Shown here piece by piece: positions 35,958-44,761 of a DNA stretch of 64,000 bases (position 1 is its first letter; each line of letters starts with the position of its first letter). Both the position numbers and the translations under genes were made by a program. The notes under the pieces are model-generated. The model was given only the letters and a program-made list of their open reading frames with translations. It did not search any database and was not told the origin of the DNA. Origin of the DNA: Desulfurispora thermophila DSM 16022 (GTDB lineage Bacteria > Bacillota > Desulfotomaculia > Desulfotomaculales > Desulfurisporaceae); the NCBI RefSeq assembly GCF_000376385.1, contig NZ_AQWN01000006.1, forward strand, positions 124,001 to 188,000, in the 5' to 3' direction.

Positions 35958-36479
35958 TTAAAATTTCGGTATTTTTATTTTACTCACCATCAGCCAGGAA
36001 AGCAACAGTAAAAAAGCCAGCATCAAATACAGATGCATGGTAACATATGGGGACAGGTTAATTAAAGCAAACAGGGCAACCAGAGAACCGGCGAAAGTGA
36101 TGGGTATACCCAGGAAATAGGTTTTGATATTTAATACATTGAATCTGGCCAAACGCAGGGCACCGCACAAGACAAAGAGCAGCACCCCCAAAAGGCCGGG
36201 CCAGCCCAGTTCGCCCAACCCCAGCCCGTAGAAAAGCATGGCCGGCGCAACGCCGAAAGAAACCAGGTCGGCCAGAGAATCCAATTCCTTGCCAAATTCC
36301 GATGCAATCCCCAGCCGCCTGGCCACCCGACCGTCCAGGCCGTCCAGGACAGCCGCCAGCAAGATCATCAGAGCACTCAGATGATAACGGGGGCTACTGC
36401 CCAAAATACAAACCAGAGCCAGCACTCCGGCCAGCAGGTTGGCGCTGGTAATAGCGCTGGCCACTATTTTTTTTGTCAT
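35958..36479 (-). CDS. pssA: CDP-diacylglycerol--serine O-phosphatidyltransferase
   Basis: Makes phosphatidylserine from CDP-diacylglycerol and serine in the membrane. 173 residues, the short Bacillus/archaeal type, with the CDP-alcohol phosphotransferase motif DGLDGRVARRLGIASEFGKE and LDSLAD (about 44-68) and about five membrane segments. Its ATG overlaps the psd stop by 4 nt (ATGA); together they give phosphatidylethanolamine. Confidence 0.95.
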   Translation of the reverse strand: MTKKIVASAITSANLLAGVLALVCILGSSPRYHLSALMILLAAVLDGLDGRVARRLGIASEFGKELDSLADLVSFGVAPAMLFYGLGLGELGWPGLLGVLLFVLCGALRLARFNVLNIKTYFLGIPITFAGSLVALFALINLSPYVTMHLYLMLAFLLLLSWLMVSKIKIPKF

Positions 36480-37117
36480 GCAGTAAACCTCCCGATAATT
36501 GTTTCGCCGCCCTTGACCTTATCCCCCGGTCGAACACATATTTCAACATGACTGGGTACATACAGCTCAGTGCACGAGCCAAACTTGATCAACCCGAACA
36601 ACTGGCCTCTGCGCAAAAAGTCCCCGCACCGGACATAACACACGATGCGACGGGCAATAAAACCGGTAACCTGGGTCACCAGCACGCGCAAATGCGGCGC
36701 TTCAATGCCGACAAAGTTTTTTTCGTTGATCTCGGAAGCATGGCTTTTAAAAGCCGGTAAAAACTTACCCGGCCGGTAATAAATATATTTCACCTCACCG
36801 TCCAGAGGGGAACGATTGACATGCACGTTGAAAATGGACAAGAAAATGCTCACCCGCCGGGCCGGGCCACCTAAAAATTTTTCTTCGTTTACATTATCCA
36901 CACTCAAAATCACACCGTCGGCCGGGGACAGGATAACTCCCTCCTCCCCTGGGATCCGGCGGGGCGGATTGCGGAAAAAAAAGGCGCAAAAAATAAACAA
37001 TAAACCAAATAATACCGCCAGCGGCTTGAACAAATAGTAAGCTCCAACAGTCAACAAGCCCAGCACTGCCAGATAGGGCACTCCCGCCAGGGCAATGGGG
37101 AATTTTTCCCCTTTCAT
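36476..37117 (-). CDS. psd: Phosphatidylserine decarboxylase, short (archaeal/Bacteroides-like) type
   Basis: Pyruvoyl enzyme converting phosphatidylserine to phosphatidylethanolamine. 213 residues with two N-terminal membrane helices (about 8-46), ILSPADGVILSV (about 62-73), FNVHVNRSPLDG (about 96-107) and the self-cleavage site KFGSCTELYVP, where Ser181 of the GS pair becomes the pyruvoyl group. The residues after it (CTELY) differ from the LGST of the long form but fit the short family. Starts the psd-pssA operon. Confidence 0.94.
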   Translation of the reverse strand: MKGEKFPIALAGVPYLAVLGLLTVGAYYLFKPLAVLFGLLFIFCAFFFRNPPRRIPGEEGVILSPADGVILSVDNVNEEKFLGGPARRVSIFLSIFNVHVNRSPLDGEVKYIYYRPGKFLPAFKSHASEINEKNFVGIEAPHLRVLVTQVTGFIARRIVCYVRCGDFLRRGQLFGLIKFGSCTELYVPSHVEICVRPGDKVKGGETIIGRFTA

Positions 37118-37199
37118 AAGCTACCTCCTGCCATACAGTCAATTATCAGCATGCAATGCACAGATTATTTTAGCATGATTGCGCCCGCGTGAGAAGTGT

Positions 37200-39956
37200 T
37201 TATTTATGTAGCCACATTTTCATGTTTTGGCACACTGCAGCGGTATTGTTGTGATAATAGTCTTTCAGTGGCAGAGATTGCAAAAAGAGCCGGCCATATT
37301 TTTTTTCCACCAAACGCCCATCCAGAATTACCACCGCTCCCCGGTCCCGCGCCGTGCGGATCAAACGCCCGAAACCCTGCTTGAAGCGAATAATGGCCTG
37401 CGGCAAGCTGAAATTGTAAAAGCTGGACACACCGCGGCTTTCCAGCTCTTCCATTCTGGCTTTAATAATGGGCATACCCGGTGGCCAAAAGGGCAGTTTG
37501 ACAATGACTACACAGCGCAAAGCATCACCGGGTAGATCCACCCCTTCCCAAAAGCTGGCACTGCCCAGCAGTACACTGCGGCTGTTGCGCCGGAATTCCT
37601 CCAAAAGTCTGGTGCGCCCACCATCAATGTTGTGCCCCAACAGGTAGATGTCCTGCTCTTCCAACCGGGGCAGGAGGCGCCAGTAAACCTCCTTCAAGGC
37701 ACGGTGTGAGGTAAAGAGCACCAGAGTGCGACCCTGGGTTACTCTAATAATTTCCTGCAGGGACTGGGTTAGCTGATCCAGATAGCTCTCCGCCACCTGC
37801 TCGCCCTGTTGGGCCAGGTCATTAACAATATAAATCCGCGCTTGCTCGTGATAGTGGAAAGGCGAGGGAACCGTATGCTGGTAAATCCTGCCACGCTCCA
37901 CCCGGTCCAAACCCACCCGGCTCTTATAGTACTCAAAGGACCCCCCCACCGTCAAAGTGGCCGATGTCAAGATCACAGGTCTCTCCGCAGCAAACAAGTA
38001 CTGGTGAATCTGGTTCCCCACAAAAATGGGCGCAGCCTGCAGTTCGCAGAAAAATTTTTCTCCCTCGCCGCCGCATTCCACCCAGTAGACATATTTATCC
38101 GAGGCGCAGCCAAAAATAAATTCCAGATCTGCTGTCAGACCGGCCAGCTCCGCCAGCAAACGCTGCCAGTTCAGGTGGTGTTTTTCCCAGGCCTCATCCA
38201 GTTCGCCCAGCTCCAGCAACAGCCGGCCCAACTCATTGCCATCCTCCTCTATGGACCGCAACACGTAAAGCAGGTTGCTGAAATCAGCCAGCGGCAGACC
38301 GGGAATTTCGTGCATGACGTCCGGCGTCAATCGCAACACCAAGCGTCCTTCATAAGATTGAGCATAACGGCGGCAGCTCTGCACCAATGCGCGAAAAAAT
38401 CTCTCACCGTATTCTCGCAGTCTATTCCTGTTTTCGCCCAATTTATGATTTAGCTGGAGCCACTTTTGCTGATCCCGGGGCGGCACAAGTTTGCTGAAAT
38501 GGGTGAGCAAGCGGGACAAGCTAACCTGCCAGCGTCCAATGGCGCGATAACTGATTTGCCGGGAAAGTTGTTCTGTGGCGGCATCTTCCAGGTGATGAGC
38601 CTCGTCAATGATCAGCGGTCCATAAGCAGGCAAGATTTTGTATTCCGCTGCCAGATCGGCAAATAACAAAGCGTGGTTGGTAATGATCAATCCAGCTGCT
38701 TCCAGGGCGCGCCTCGCCTGCATGACATAACACTGCTCGGCAAAATGAACGCAGTGGCTCCCGGCACAAAAATCGCTTTCCGCACAAATATGCCTCCAGT
38801 ATTCCGCTTCCTGCCAGTTCAGGTTTAGTTCGGACCTGTCACCCGTTCTGCTAACCGACAGCCAGACCAGCACCCGGGCATAAAAAGCCGCTTCCTCCGG
38901 CAACAAATTATTTTCGTGCAACACCGCCTGCCAGCGGCGCAAACAGACATAATTTTGCTTCCCTTTGGCCAGCGCCACAGGGATATCCATGTCCAGCGCC
39001 TGCATCAGACCGGGTGCATCTTTTTGCCAGAGCTGTTCCTGCAGATTCAACGTGCGGGTGGCCACCACCACCCGGCTGTTGCCCCGGGCCAGCCAGAACA
39101 GTGCCGGTAAGAGGTAAGCCATGGATTTCCCCGTCCCGGTACCCGCCTCCTGCAACAGTATGGTTTTTTCATTGAAAGCCCGGGCCACCCCGGCTGCCAT
39201 TTGCTGCTGTTGGGGCCTGAATTCAAAATGGGCAACTTTTTGGGCCAGTACACCCTGCGGCGAAAAGGCGGCGGTAACTTCCGACAATTCCAGCGGTAGT
39301 TCTTCTCCAGCTTTATACGGGCGCCTGCTGACAACCTCCGGCCCGGCCAGCGCCGGACCATCCACAGCCCGGGGTACTGCAGATAACATTACCGGCGCCC
39401 AGGACGAGCCAGCTTTGTCCAGCAAACGCGCCAGCTCTTTTAACACCGCGAAGGGCATTTGCCCGGCTCGCTTGGTCAACTGCTCGAATAAAAGGACTGC
39501 TGCCCGGGCATCAGCTACCGCACGGTGTGCCCCTGATACCGGCACACCCAGCATCAGGCACAAGTCTGTCAGACGATAACTGGTAGCCTCGGGCAGCAAG
39601 TAGCGGGCCAGTTCACAGGTGTCGTAAATGGGATTGCCCAGAGGATATCCCAGGGCGGCTTCCAGAAAATTTTTATCAAAAAGAACGCTGTGTCCCACCA
39701 GCGGCTGGCTACCGATAAAATCCCTGATTTCCGGCAAAATTTGCTCAATAAATGGTGCGCTTTGCAGCATTTCGTCGGTTATACCCGTAAGCCTTTTTAT
39801 TTTTAGCGGCAGGCGACAGCGGGGATTAACCAGGGACTGGTAAGTAGCCACAATTTGTCCTTTCTCTACCCGCAGCAAGGCGATTTCAATCAAACTGTCC
39901 GACTGGGGGTTCAGCCCCGTCGTCTCCACATCAAGCGCCACATATTGCTCCAGCAA
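37200..39956 (-). CDS. dinG: DinG-type superfamily 2 helicase with N-terminal DnaQ-like exonuclease
   Basis: 918 residues. The N-terminal 3'-5' exonuclease domain (about 1-170) has Asp/Glu of motif I in VALDVETTGLNPQS, motif II-like GHSVLFDKNFL and motif III HRAVADARAAVLL. The XPD/DinG helicase domain follows, with Walker A EAGTGTGKSMAYLLP (about 267-281), a cysteine-containing iron-sulfur-like insert (CAESDFCAGSHC, then EQCYVMQARR), DEAH box IIDEAHHLED (about 451-460) and motif VI QGFGRLIRTARDRGAV near the C-terminus. This fused form is standard in Firmicutes, though B. subtilis DinG there acts as a 3'-5' exonuclease without helicase activity. TTG start with AGGAG 9 nt upstream. Confidence 0.93.
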   Translation of the reverse strand: MLEQYVALDVETTGLNPQSDSLIEIALLRVEKGQIVATYQSLVNPRCRLPLKIKRLTGITDEMLQSAPFIEQILPEIRDFIGSQPLVGHSVLFDKNFLEAALGYPLGNPIYDTCELARYLLPEATSYRLTDLCLMLGVPVSGAHRAVADARAAVLLFEQLTKRAGQMPFAVLKELARLLDKAGSSWAPVMLSAVPRAVDGPALAGPEVVSRRPYKAGEELPLELSEVTAAFSPQGVLAQKVAHFEFRPQQQQMAAGVARAFNEKTILLQEAGTGTGKSMAYLLPALFWLARGNSRVVVATRTLNLQEQLWQKDAPGLMQALDMDIPVALAKGKQNYVCLRRWQAVLHENNLLPEEAAFYARVLVWLSVSRTGDRSELNLNWQEAEYWRHICAESDFCAGSHCVHFAEQCYVMQARRALEAAGLIITNHALLFADLAAEYKILPAYGPLIIDEAHHLEDAATEQLSRQISYRAIGRWQVSLSRLLTHFSKLVPPRDQQKWLQLNHKLGENRNRLREYGERFFRALVQSCRRYAQSYEGRLVLRLTPDVMHEIPGLPLADFSNLLYVLRSIEEDGNELGRLLLELGELDEAWEKHHLNWQRLLAELAGLTADLEFIFGCASDKYVYWVECGGEGEKFFCELQAAPIFVGNQIHQYLFAAERPVILTSATLTVGGSFEYYKSRVGLDRVERGRIYQHTVPSPFHYHEQARIYIVNDLAQQGEQVAESYLDQLTQSLQEIIRVTQGRTLVLFTSHRALKEVYWRLLPRLEEQDIYLLGHNIDGGRTRLLEEFRRNSRSVLLGSASFWEGVDLPGDALRCVVIVKLPFWPPGMPIIKARMEELESRGVSSFYNFSLPQAIIRFKQGFGRLIRTARDRGAVVILDGRLVEKKYGRLFLQSLPLKDYYHNNTAAVCQNMKMWLHK

Positions 39957-40048
39957 ATATTTTCACTCCTACAGCCAGCAAGTCCAGCAAGTAAATCATA
40001 AAATTCTGCCCCCGCGTTTGTTTTCCTGCCTTGGCTTAAGACTAAACT

Positions 40049-40414
40049 TTATTCTACTCCCTGCTGATTTTTATTTTTGGCGTCCAGAGCCATCTGCACA
40101 CTGCCGGCCACCAGGCTGATGATCTGCCCCACCAGGGCGATCTGGCGTGTAATGCGGCTCAGGTTTTCTTCCCAACTAATTGGTGGCGAACTTTGCTCAT
40201 TTTCCAGCAGGCTGCCCAGGGCAGCGCTGACCTGATTCAGTTTGTCCATCAACTCCTTTTCCTGCTCTTTTTTCTGGGCCAGCAATTCTATGTCTGCCGT
40301 AAGGCGCTCCAGCGCTGCCAGGAGCTTTTTGTTATGTTCGTTGTTTCTTTTGCTTTCTTGTTGTATTTTTTCTATTTCAGCAGCCAGGCGGCCGATGCTT
40401 TCCTGATATTCCAT
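40049..40414 (-). CDS. Coiled-coil protein with GQII-VAGS motif, unknown (paralogue A)
   Basis: 121 residues, almost entirely helical with long heptad stretches (IGRLAAEIEKIQQESKRNNE and LEALERLTADIELLAQKKEQ-like repeats). The C-terminal end, ALVGQIISLVAGSVQMALDA, closely resembles ATGQIIETVAGSFQNMIDSV in the protein at 40805-41413. The ATG at 40414 has AGGGGG 8 nt upstream. Not recognised as a known family. Confidence 0.65.
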   Translation of the reverse strand: MEYQESIGRLAAEIEKIQQESKRNNEHNKKLLAALERLTADIELLAQKKEQEKELMDKLNQVSAALGSLLENEQSSPPISWEENLSRITRQIALVGQIISLVAGSVQMALDAKNKNQQGVE

Positions 40415-40516
40415 GATCATCACCCCCTAAATTCTTATGATTTTACAAAACAAATAGTACACAAAAATACATCTGGTGCATAAGTTAAAAACAAAACTGC
40501 ACAGGAGGCGAATTAA

Positions 40517-40759
40517 TTGGAAAAACCACCCTTTGATGTGCATAATTTGCCAGAACCTCTGCAAAGCATGGCCCAAAATTTTGATCCCACTGTTCTGACT
40601 GAGCTTATCAAAAAATACGACCCGGCCACTTTAAGTCACTTAATCAACACGACCTTTGCCCTGCTCAAAAATTCCCTACCGTCAGATCAGGCCGAAGCCC
40701 TAAAACAGATGGTGGATACTATCAACCAGATGCTGGCCGGGCAAATGCAGCGCAAATAA
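40517..40759 (+). CDS. Small acidic helical protein, unknown
   Basis: 80 residues, hydrophilic and helical (FDPTVLTELIKKYDPATLSH, then LKQMVDTINQMLAGQMQRK). TTG start with AGGAGG 8 nt upstream; the terminator at 40765-40795 begins 5 nt after its stop. It lies between two related coiled-coil genes on the opposite strand. No known family seen. Confidence 0.65.
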   Translation: MEKPPFDVHNLPEPLQSMAQNFDPTVLTELIKKYDPATLSHLINTTFALLKNSLPSDQAEALKQMVDTINQMLAGQMQRK

Positions 40760-40764
40760 AAACG

Positions 40765-40795
40765 AAAATCAGGGCTTACGCTCGGCCCTGATTTT
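40765..40795. terminator. Bidirectional terminator
   Basis: Perfect 11-bp stem AAAATCAGGGC (40765-40775) with GCCCTGATTTT (40785-40795), loop of 9 nt, with T run on the plus strand (40791-40797) and on the minus strand. It separates the convergent 80-residue gene and the coiled-coil gene. Confidence 0.85.
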
Positions 40796-40804
40796 TTATG
40801 GCCA

Positions 40805-41413
40805 TCAGGCCTCTTCTTTTGTTACCGGCACGGCCTTAACCACAGGTGGTGTACTGATTCCATCACCCTTGGATATTTCTCCTAACTCCTGTTTTTCCTC
40901 CTGTACCTGCCCGGCTTTTGTCTGGCTCACCGCCAACGACTGCACCAAACCCTGCATGGTATTGATTATGCCGCCCAGATCCAGGCCGGAGTTTTTTGCT
41001 TCTACGCTCCGCACCGTCCGGGCACCGGCCCCCACCCCCATACTACTGACAATACTGCCCACGCTGTCAATCATATTCTGAAAGCTGCCGGCAACCGTTT
41101 CAATAATCTGCCCGGTAGCCTTGATCCCGCCAATAATTTGTTTTAGATTCACACTGCTCTTGGGTCGGTCTGTCCACGCCTTAGAACTTCTGGCCAAGCG
41201 CTGTGTAACCTGGTCCAGCTGCCGGGCCAGCATGGCTTCCTGCTTTTTCTGGTTTTCCAGTTCAGTCAGGATCCCGGACATACGCCCCAGTACCTGCACA
41301 GCCTCCCTGGTTTGCTGCAGGCTTTTTTCTCTTTCCTGCCGGATTTCTTCTACTCTATGCAGCATCTTGGCCAAAACATCACCCAGTTGCCTGTCCGGCT
41401 GATTATTAACCAT
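40805..41413 (-). CDS. Coiled-coil protein with GQII-VAGS motif, unknown (paralogue B)
   Basis: 202 residues. N-terminal coiled coil (about 5-85, VLAKMLHRVEEIRQEREKSL onward), then ATGQIIETVAGSFQNMIDSV (about 115-135), the motif shared with the protein at 40049-40414, a glycine-rich stretch (SSMGVGAGART) and a low-complexity tail ending in TKEEA. The ATG at 41413 is taken because the residues before it look non-coding, though the ribosome binding site (AAAGGA) is 13 nt away. Confidence 0.6.
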   Translation of the reverse strand: MVNNQPDRQLGDVLAKMLHRVEEIRQEREKSLQQTREAVQVLGRMSGILTELENQKKQEAMLARQLDQVTQRLARSSKAWTDRPKSSVNLKQIIGGIKATGQIIETVAGSFQNMIDSVGSIVSSMGVGAGARTVRSVEAKNSGLDLGGIINTMQGLVQSLAVSQTKAGQVQEEKQELGEISKGDGISTPPVVKAVPVTKEEA

Positions 41414-41491
41414 TTTCGACCACATCCTTTGCCGGCAAATTTGCTTGAGCCACCCCGGCAAATTCCTTGCTAACAACCAATCTGGAGTAAA

Positions 41492-41514
41492 GGGCTACAC
41501 GAAAGGTGTAGCCC
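41492..41514 (-). terminator. Terminator after the small cysteine-rich membrane protein
   Basis: 9-bp stem GGGCTACAC (41492-41500) with GTGTAGCCC (41506-41514), loop 5 nt; the following minus-strand run is only TTTACT, so termination may be moderate. It lies 30 nt after the stop of the small gene at 41544. Confidence 0.6.
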
Positions 41515-41543
41515 TCTCCCGGCCTCCATTGACAATTTTGGTT

Positions 41544-41717
41544 TTAGCAGGCTGCACAGCAGCAAATAGCCAGACCCAGGAAAATAATGGCCCCGGCCAC
41601 GCAGCCCGATATCCACCCGCAGGCAAACAAGGCTACGGCGAAGAAAAAGAACAATACACAGAGCAAGAATGGCACGTGACCACAATCCTTCAATTTAGCA
41701 GCCAGGGTATCACTCAC
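41544..41717 (-). CDS. Small cysteine-rich membrane protein, unknown
   Basis: 57 residues reading MSDTLAAKLKDCGHVPFLLC at the N-terminus, two hydrophobic segments (about 16-33 and 36-52) and a cysteine-dense end, AICCCAAC. GTG start with GGGAGG 8 nt upstream and a hairpin terminator after the stop support expression. Seven cysteines in 57 residues is unusual. It is too short for standard gene calling and no family is recognised. Confidence 0.65.
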   Translation of the reverse strand: MSDTLAAKLKDCGHVPFLLCVLFFFFAVALFACGWISGCVAGAIIFLGLAICCCAAC

Positions 41718-41840
41718 TGCAGCTTCCTCCCTTCAAATATTTACAGACTTTAAACGTTTCCCGGGAACGTTCTATTTTAAAATATGAATTGCCCCGGTAA
41801 TTTGACACGCATGTTAGAATTAAATTAGAGGTGGGAAGCA

Positions 41841-42560
41841 TTGCATAAAGAATTTTACAGGCTTTCATTTATAGCCGATCTACAGTTAACCAAAAGCGCC
41901 CTGATGACACTGGAAGAAATCATGTCCCCGACTTTTTTCCAACAGGCAATCGACAGGTTAAAAGAAACCAGCCTGGCCGACGCCTTCGGCCGGGACTGCC
42001 GGGAAGACATAAAAAATATCCCCCTGCTGGCCTACTGGTGGTACAAGGCCCAGGAGGATACCGTTTTTGCTGATTTAAGCGGCCATTATTACCCGGGGGA
42101 AGCCGCTGCCCTGGCCAGCGAACTGGGTTTCCACATCCGGCAGTTACGTCCCCAGCTGCCGCCTGACAGCGATCTGGCAGGCTTTTTGGGCAACGATCGC
42201 TCCCTGCTGGGTTTAAGCCATATTTTACCCATAATGTATTATTTGCAAAATCTCGGCCTGGTGCCACAGGAGCTTGTCCCGGACCAGGAAGGCTTCCGTT
42301 TCACCCTGGCCAATCCGAAGGATGATTTCCCATTCAGCCGGATCTGGTTTTTTTACGCGGCAGAAGATCCCACCCCGTTGCTGAAGAAAGTAGCAAACGG
42401 TGTTGACGGCGCAGTTTTTTTACAACTAAATAGCCCGCCCGCTCAGCTGTGCGAGCTAACACAAATCGCCCGGCCAGGGCTGTATATTACCACGGCCAAC
42501 CTGGCCCGGACGCAAAGGGGAATGTCAATTGAGCGGCAGGCCTACAGGTTTGATGTTTAA
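41841..42560 (+). CDS. Unknown soluble protein
   Basis: 239 residues, no membrane segment or recognisable motif. It has an acidic, tryptophan- and tyrosine-bearing N-terminal half (LLAYWWYKAQEDTVF, about 62-76) and a mixed C-terminal half (SRIWFFYAAEDPTPLLKKVA, about 165-185). TTG start with GGTGGG about 6 nt upstream. Base composition and codon use match the neighbours. It converges on the next minus-strand gene with a 4-nt overlap of stops. Confidence 0.65.
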   Translation: MHKEFYRLSFIADLQLTKSALMTLEEIMSPTFFQQAIDRLKETSLADAFGRDCREDIKNIPLLAYWWYKAQEDTVFADLSGHYYPGEAAALASELGFHIRQLRPQLPPDSDLAGFLGNDRSLLGLSHILPIMYYLQNLGLVPQELVPDQEGFRFTLANPKDDFPFSRIWFFYAAEDPTPLLKKVANGVDGAVFLQLNSPPAQLCELTQIARPGLYITTANLARTQRGMSIERQAYRFDV

Positions 42561-42811
42561 CCTTCGTCACCGTCACACTGGCATTTGTGTTCAGTTAATA
42601 CCGGACGCAGGGCCAGGGCAGCTTTCTCTCCCAGGTTGCCAGGACCGGGAAAAAAAAGGCGCAGGGCCGTAACCAAACCGTATACCTGCCCGTGCAGATA
42701 AGCCCGGCAGCTGGCGTCCACCAGCTTCTCGTCGCCCAGCATATTCAGCGCGGCATAAACCTGCTCAAGCAGCATTTCTCCCTTTTCCTGATAATCCTGT
42801 TGGGCAGTCAT
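42557..42811 (-). CDS. Unknown small helical protein with C-terminal CxCDGD tail
   Basis: 84 residues. Helical core (YQEKGEMLLEQVYAALNMLG, YLHGQVYGLVTALRLFFPGP) and an end with Cys-Gln-Cys-Asp (HKCQCDGDEG) that could bind a metal. AGGAGAGAAA precedes the ATG at 42811. Same strand as and just downstream of the UPF0173 hydrolase (78 nt). Confidence 0.6.
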   Translation of the reverse strand: MTAQQDYQEKGEMLLEQVYAALNMLGDEKLVDASCRAYLHGQVYGLVTALRLFFPGPGNLGEKAALALRPVLTEHKCQCDGDEG

Positions 42812-42889
42812 TTTCTCTCCTATCCTTGACAGTAAGATTATTATCAAATGCTTACAGAGCAAAGCTGCTACCGCCCAAAGCGGCGACAA

Positions 42890-43576
42890 CTAAATTTCCA
42901 TACTTTCACCCGGAGCCAGCACCTGCACCGCAACGGCAGTCTGTCCGGTTACCCTGGTGGCAAAGGCATGGGCGTCCTGTTCAATGAGAGGGAAGGTATT
43001 ATAGTGCATGGGTATGACCAGGCGGGGTTGAAGCATAATTACTGCTTCCAATGCATCATCCGGCCCCATGGTGTAGTTGTCTCCTATGGGCAACAGAGCA
43101 ACGTCAATCCTGTGCCGGCGCCCCAGCAAAGCCATATCGCCAAACAGACCCGTATCTCCTGCATGGTAAATTGTTTTGCCATCCATCTGGACAATGAAGC
43201 CGGCCGGCGTTCCCAAATACAAACTCTCACCATCCCGCCCCGGCACACTGCTGCCGTGCCAGGCCGGCGTGAGCTTGACCGTTACACCACCAAATGACCG
43301 GCTACCGCCAATATGCATACCATGCGCATTGATTCCCCGCGCTCCCAGGTAGCAGGCCATCTCATGCACCCCTACCACCAGAGCACCACTACTCCTGGCA
43401 ATGCTTTCCGCGTCACCCATGTGGTCTCCGTGACCGTGGCTGAGCAATATCAGATCGGGTTGCAACTCTTCCGGCTTGTGTTTGGCCACGGGATTTCCGG
43501 TCAAAAATGGGTCAATCAAAACTTTACTGCTCCCCACCAGATAAAAGCCAGCATGTCCTAAAAAAGTAATGAGCAT
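42890..43576 (-). CDS. UPF0173 metal-dependent hydrolase (metallo-beta-lactamase fold)
   Basis: 228 residues with the zinc-binding motif LLSHGHGDHMGD (His47, His49, Asp51, His52), a further His in YHAGDTGLFGDM (about 142-153) and PMHYNTFPLIEQD (about 190-202), matching the UPF0173/YtkL family of metallo-beta-lactamase-like hydrolases whose substrate is unknown. The ATG at 43576 has GGGAG 7 nt upstream. Confidence 0.9.
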   Translation of the reverse strand: MLITFLGHAGFYLVGSSKVLIDPFLTGNPVAKHKPEELQPDLILLSHGHGDHMGDAESIARSSGALVVGVHEMACYLGARGINAHGMHIGGSRSFGGVTVKLTPAWHGSSVPGRDGESLYLGTPAGFIVQMDGKTIYHAGDTGLFGDMALLGRRHRIDVALLPIGDNYTMGPDDALEAVIMLQPRLVIPMHYNTFPLIEQDAHAFATRVTGQTAVAVQVLAPGESMEI

Positions 43577-43647
43577 AATATCACTCCCGCCCAATGGTTA
43601 ATTTTACCTTATATATTAACGCAAAGAAATGCATTTGACAACCTGAA

Positions 43648-44628
43648 CTAGCTTTGCCCCTGGTTTCCCACCCCTACACCGTTACATATCATAGTAAGAA
43701 TTTGACGAGCAGCGCTGTAGGGATCACATTGTCTCGCTTTCACCCTGTCTAGCAGTTTGCTCACTCCATCCTGCTGGCGGTACTGTTTTTCCACCAACCG
43801 GTGCCAGAAGTAATCCACCAGAGAGAGCGTTTCATTGACACACCTTTGCTCCCGTCTGGTAGTCAGTACACCGCTTTCCTGCATATAAGCGACATGCTTC
43901 TCTACGGCCTGCCATAGCTGCTCCACCCCCCGCCCCTCCAGGGCGCTGACCGACACCACAGGAGGACGAAAGACACAATGATCGCATTTCATGTCCAGCA
44001 TCATCTCAATCTCGCTGACCACCTTCTCCGCTCCCGGCAGATCCGCCTTGTTCACCACAAAAATATCGGCAATTTCCATAATCCCGGCCTTAATGGTCTG
44101 GATGGCATCCCCGGCCCCGGGAGTCAACACCACCAGAGTAGTGTCTGCCACGTGCATAATATCCAGCTCGGCCTGCCCGACCCCCACAGTTTCTACAATG
44201 ATAATATCAAACCCATATGCGTCCATGATTTTTACCACATCCTTGGTGGTATAGGCCAGGCCACCCAGACTGCCCCGCGTGCCCATACTGCGGATGAACA
44301 CACCTTTATCCGTAGCATGATCCTGCATGCGAATCCGGTCACCCAATAGCGCTCCGCCCGAAAATGGGCTGGAGGGATCTACGGCCACCACCCCCACTGT
44401 CTTACCCTGTCGCCGTAAAAAGGCCACCATTCTGTCCACCAGAGAACTCTTACCAGCACCGGGCGCTCCCGTCACGCCCAGCACATGCGCCCGCCCTCCC
44501 CGGGCAAAACAATATGCTATCATCGCTTCGCGAAATGGACCATCGTCTTCAATATGGGAAATGGCCCTGGCCAACGCCCTGACCTGCCTTTTTTCCAGGC
44601 CGGTCAATAAATTCTCCAGACTATCCAT
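43648..44628 (-). CDS. meaB: MeaB/ArgK-type G3E GTPase, methylmalonyl-CoA mutase chaperone
   Basis: GTPase that loads and protects adenosylcobalamin in methylmalonyl-CoA mutase. 326 residues: Walker A GVTGAPGAGKSSLVD (about 51-65), switch region DPSSPFSGGALLGDRIRM (about 84-101), Walker B-like IIIVETVGVGQAELDI (about 147-162), base-specificity VNKADL and the C-terminal dimerisation arm. No mutase gene lies in the window, so it acts in trans or with another B12 mutase of the IcmF type. It has its own promoter. Confidence 0.93.
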   Translation of the reverse strand: MDSLENLLTGLEKRQVRALARAISHIEDDGPFREAMIAYCFARGGRAHVLGVTGAPGAGKSSLVDRMVAFLRRQGKTVGVVAVDPSSPFSGGALLGDRIRMQDHATDKGVFIRSMGTRGSLGGLAYTTKDVVKIMDAYGFDIIIVETVGVGQAELDIMHVADTTLVVLTPGAGDAIQTIKAGIMEIADIFVVNKADLPGAEKVVSEIEMMLDMKCDHCVFRPPVVSVSALEGRGVEQLWQAVEKHVAYMQESGVLTTRREQRCVNETLSLVDYFWHRLVEKQYRQQDGVSKLLDRVKARQCDPYSAARQILTMICNGVGVGNQGQS

Positions 44629-44731
44629 TTTGCTCCCCCTTTATCTGGCTATTTGGTTACTGAACACCCGGGCAATATTTCTTTACCCTCCATCAGTATT
44701 CAAACGCTGTAACCGCTTGCAATTTAATTTT

Positions 44732-44761
44732 ATTATATCTTTCCCTACTCAAAACTGTCAT
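44732..44761 (-). promoter_or_regulatory. SigA-type promoter of meaB
   Basis: Minus strand ATGACA (44761-44756), 18-nt spacer, perfect TATAAT (44737-44732). Transcription would begin about 97 nt before the meaB start codon. Confidence 0.7.
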
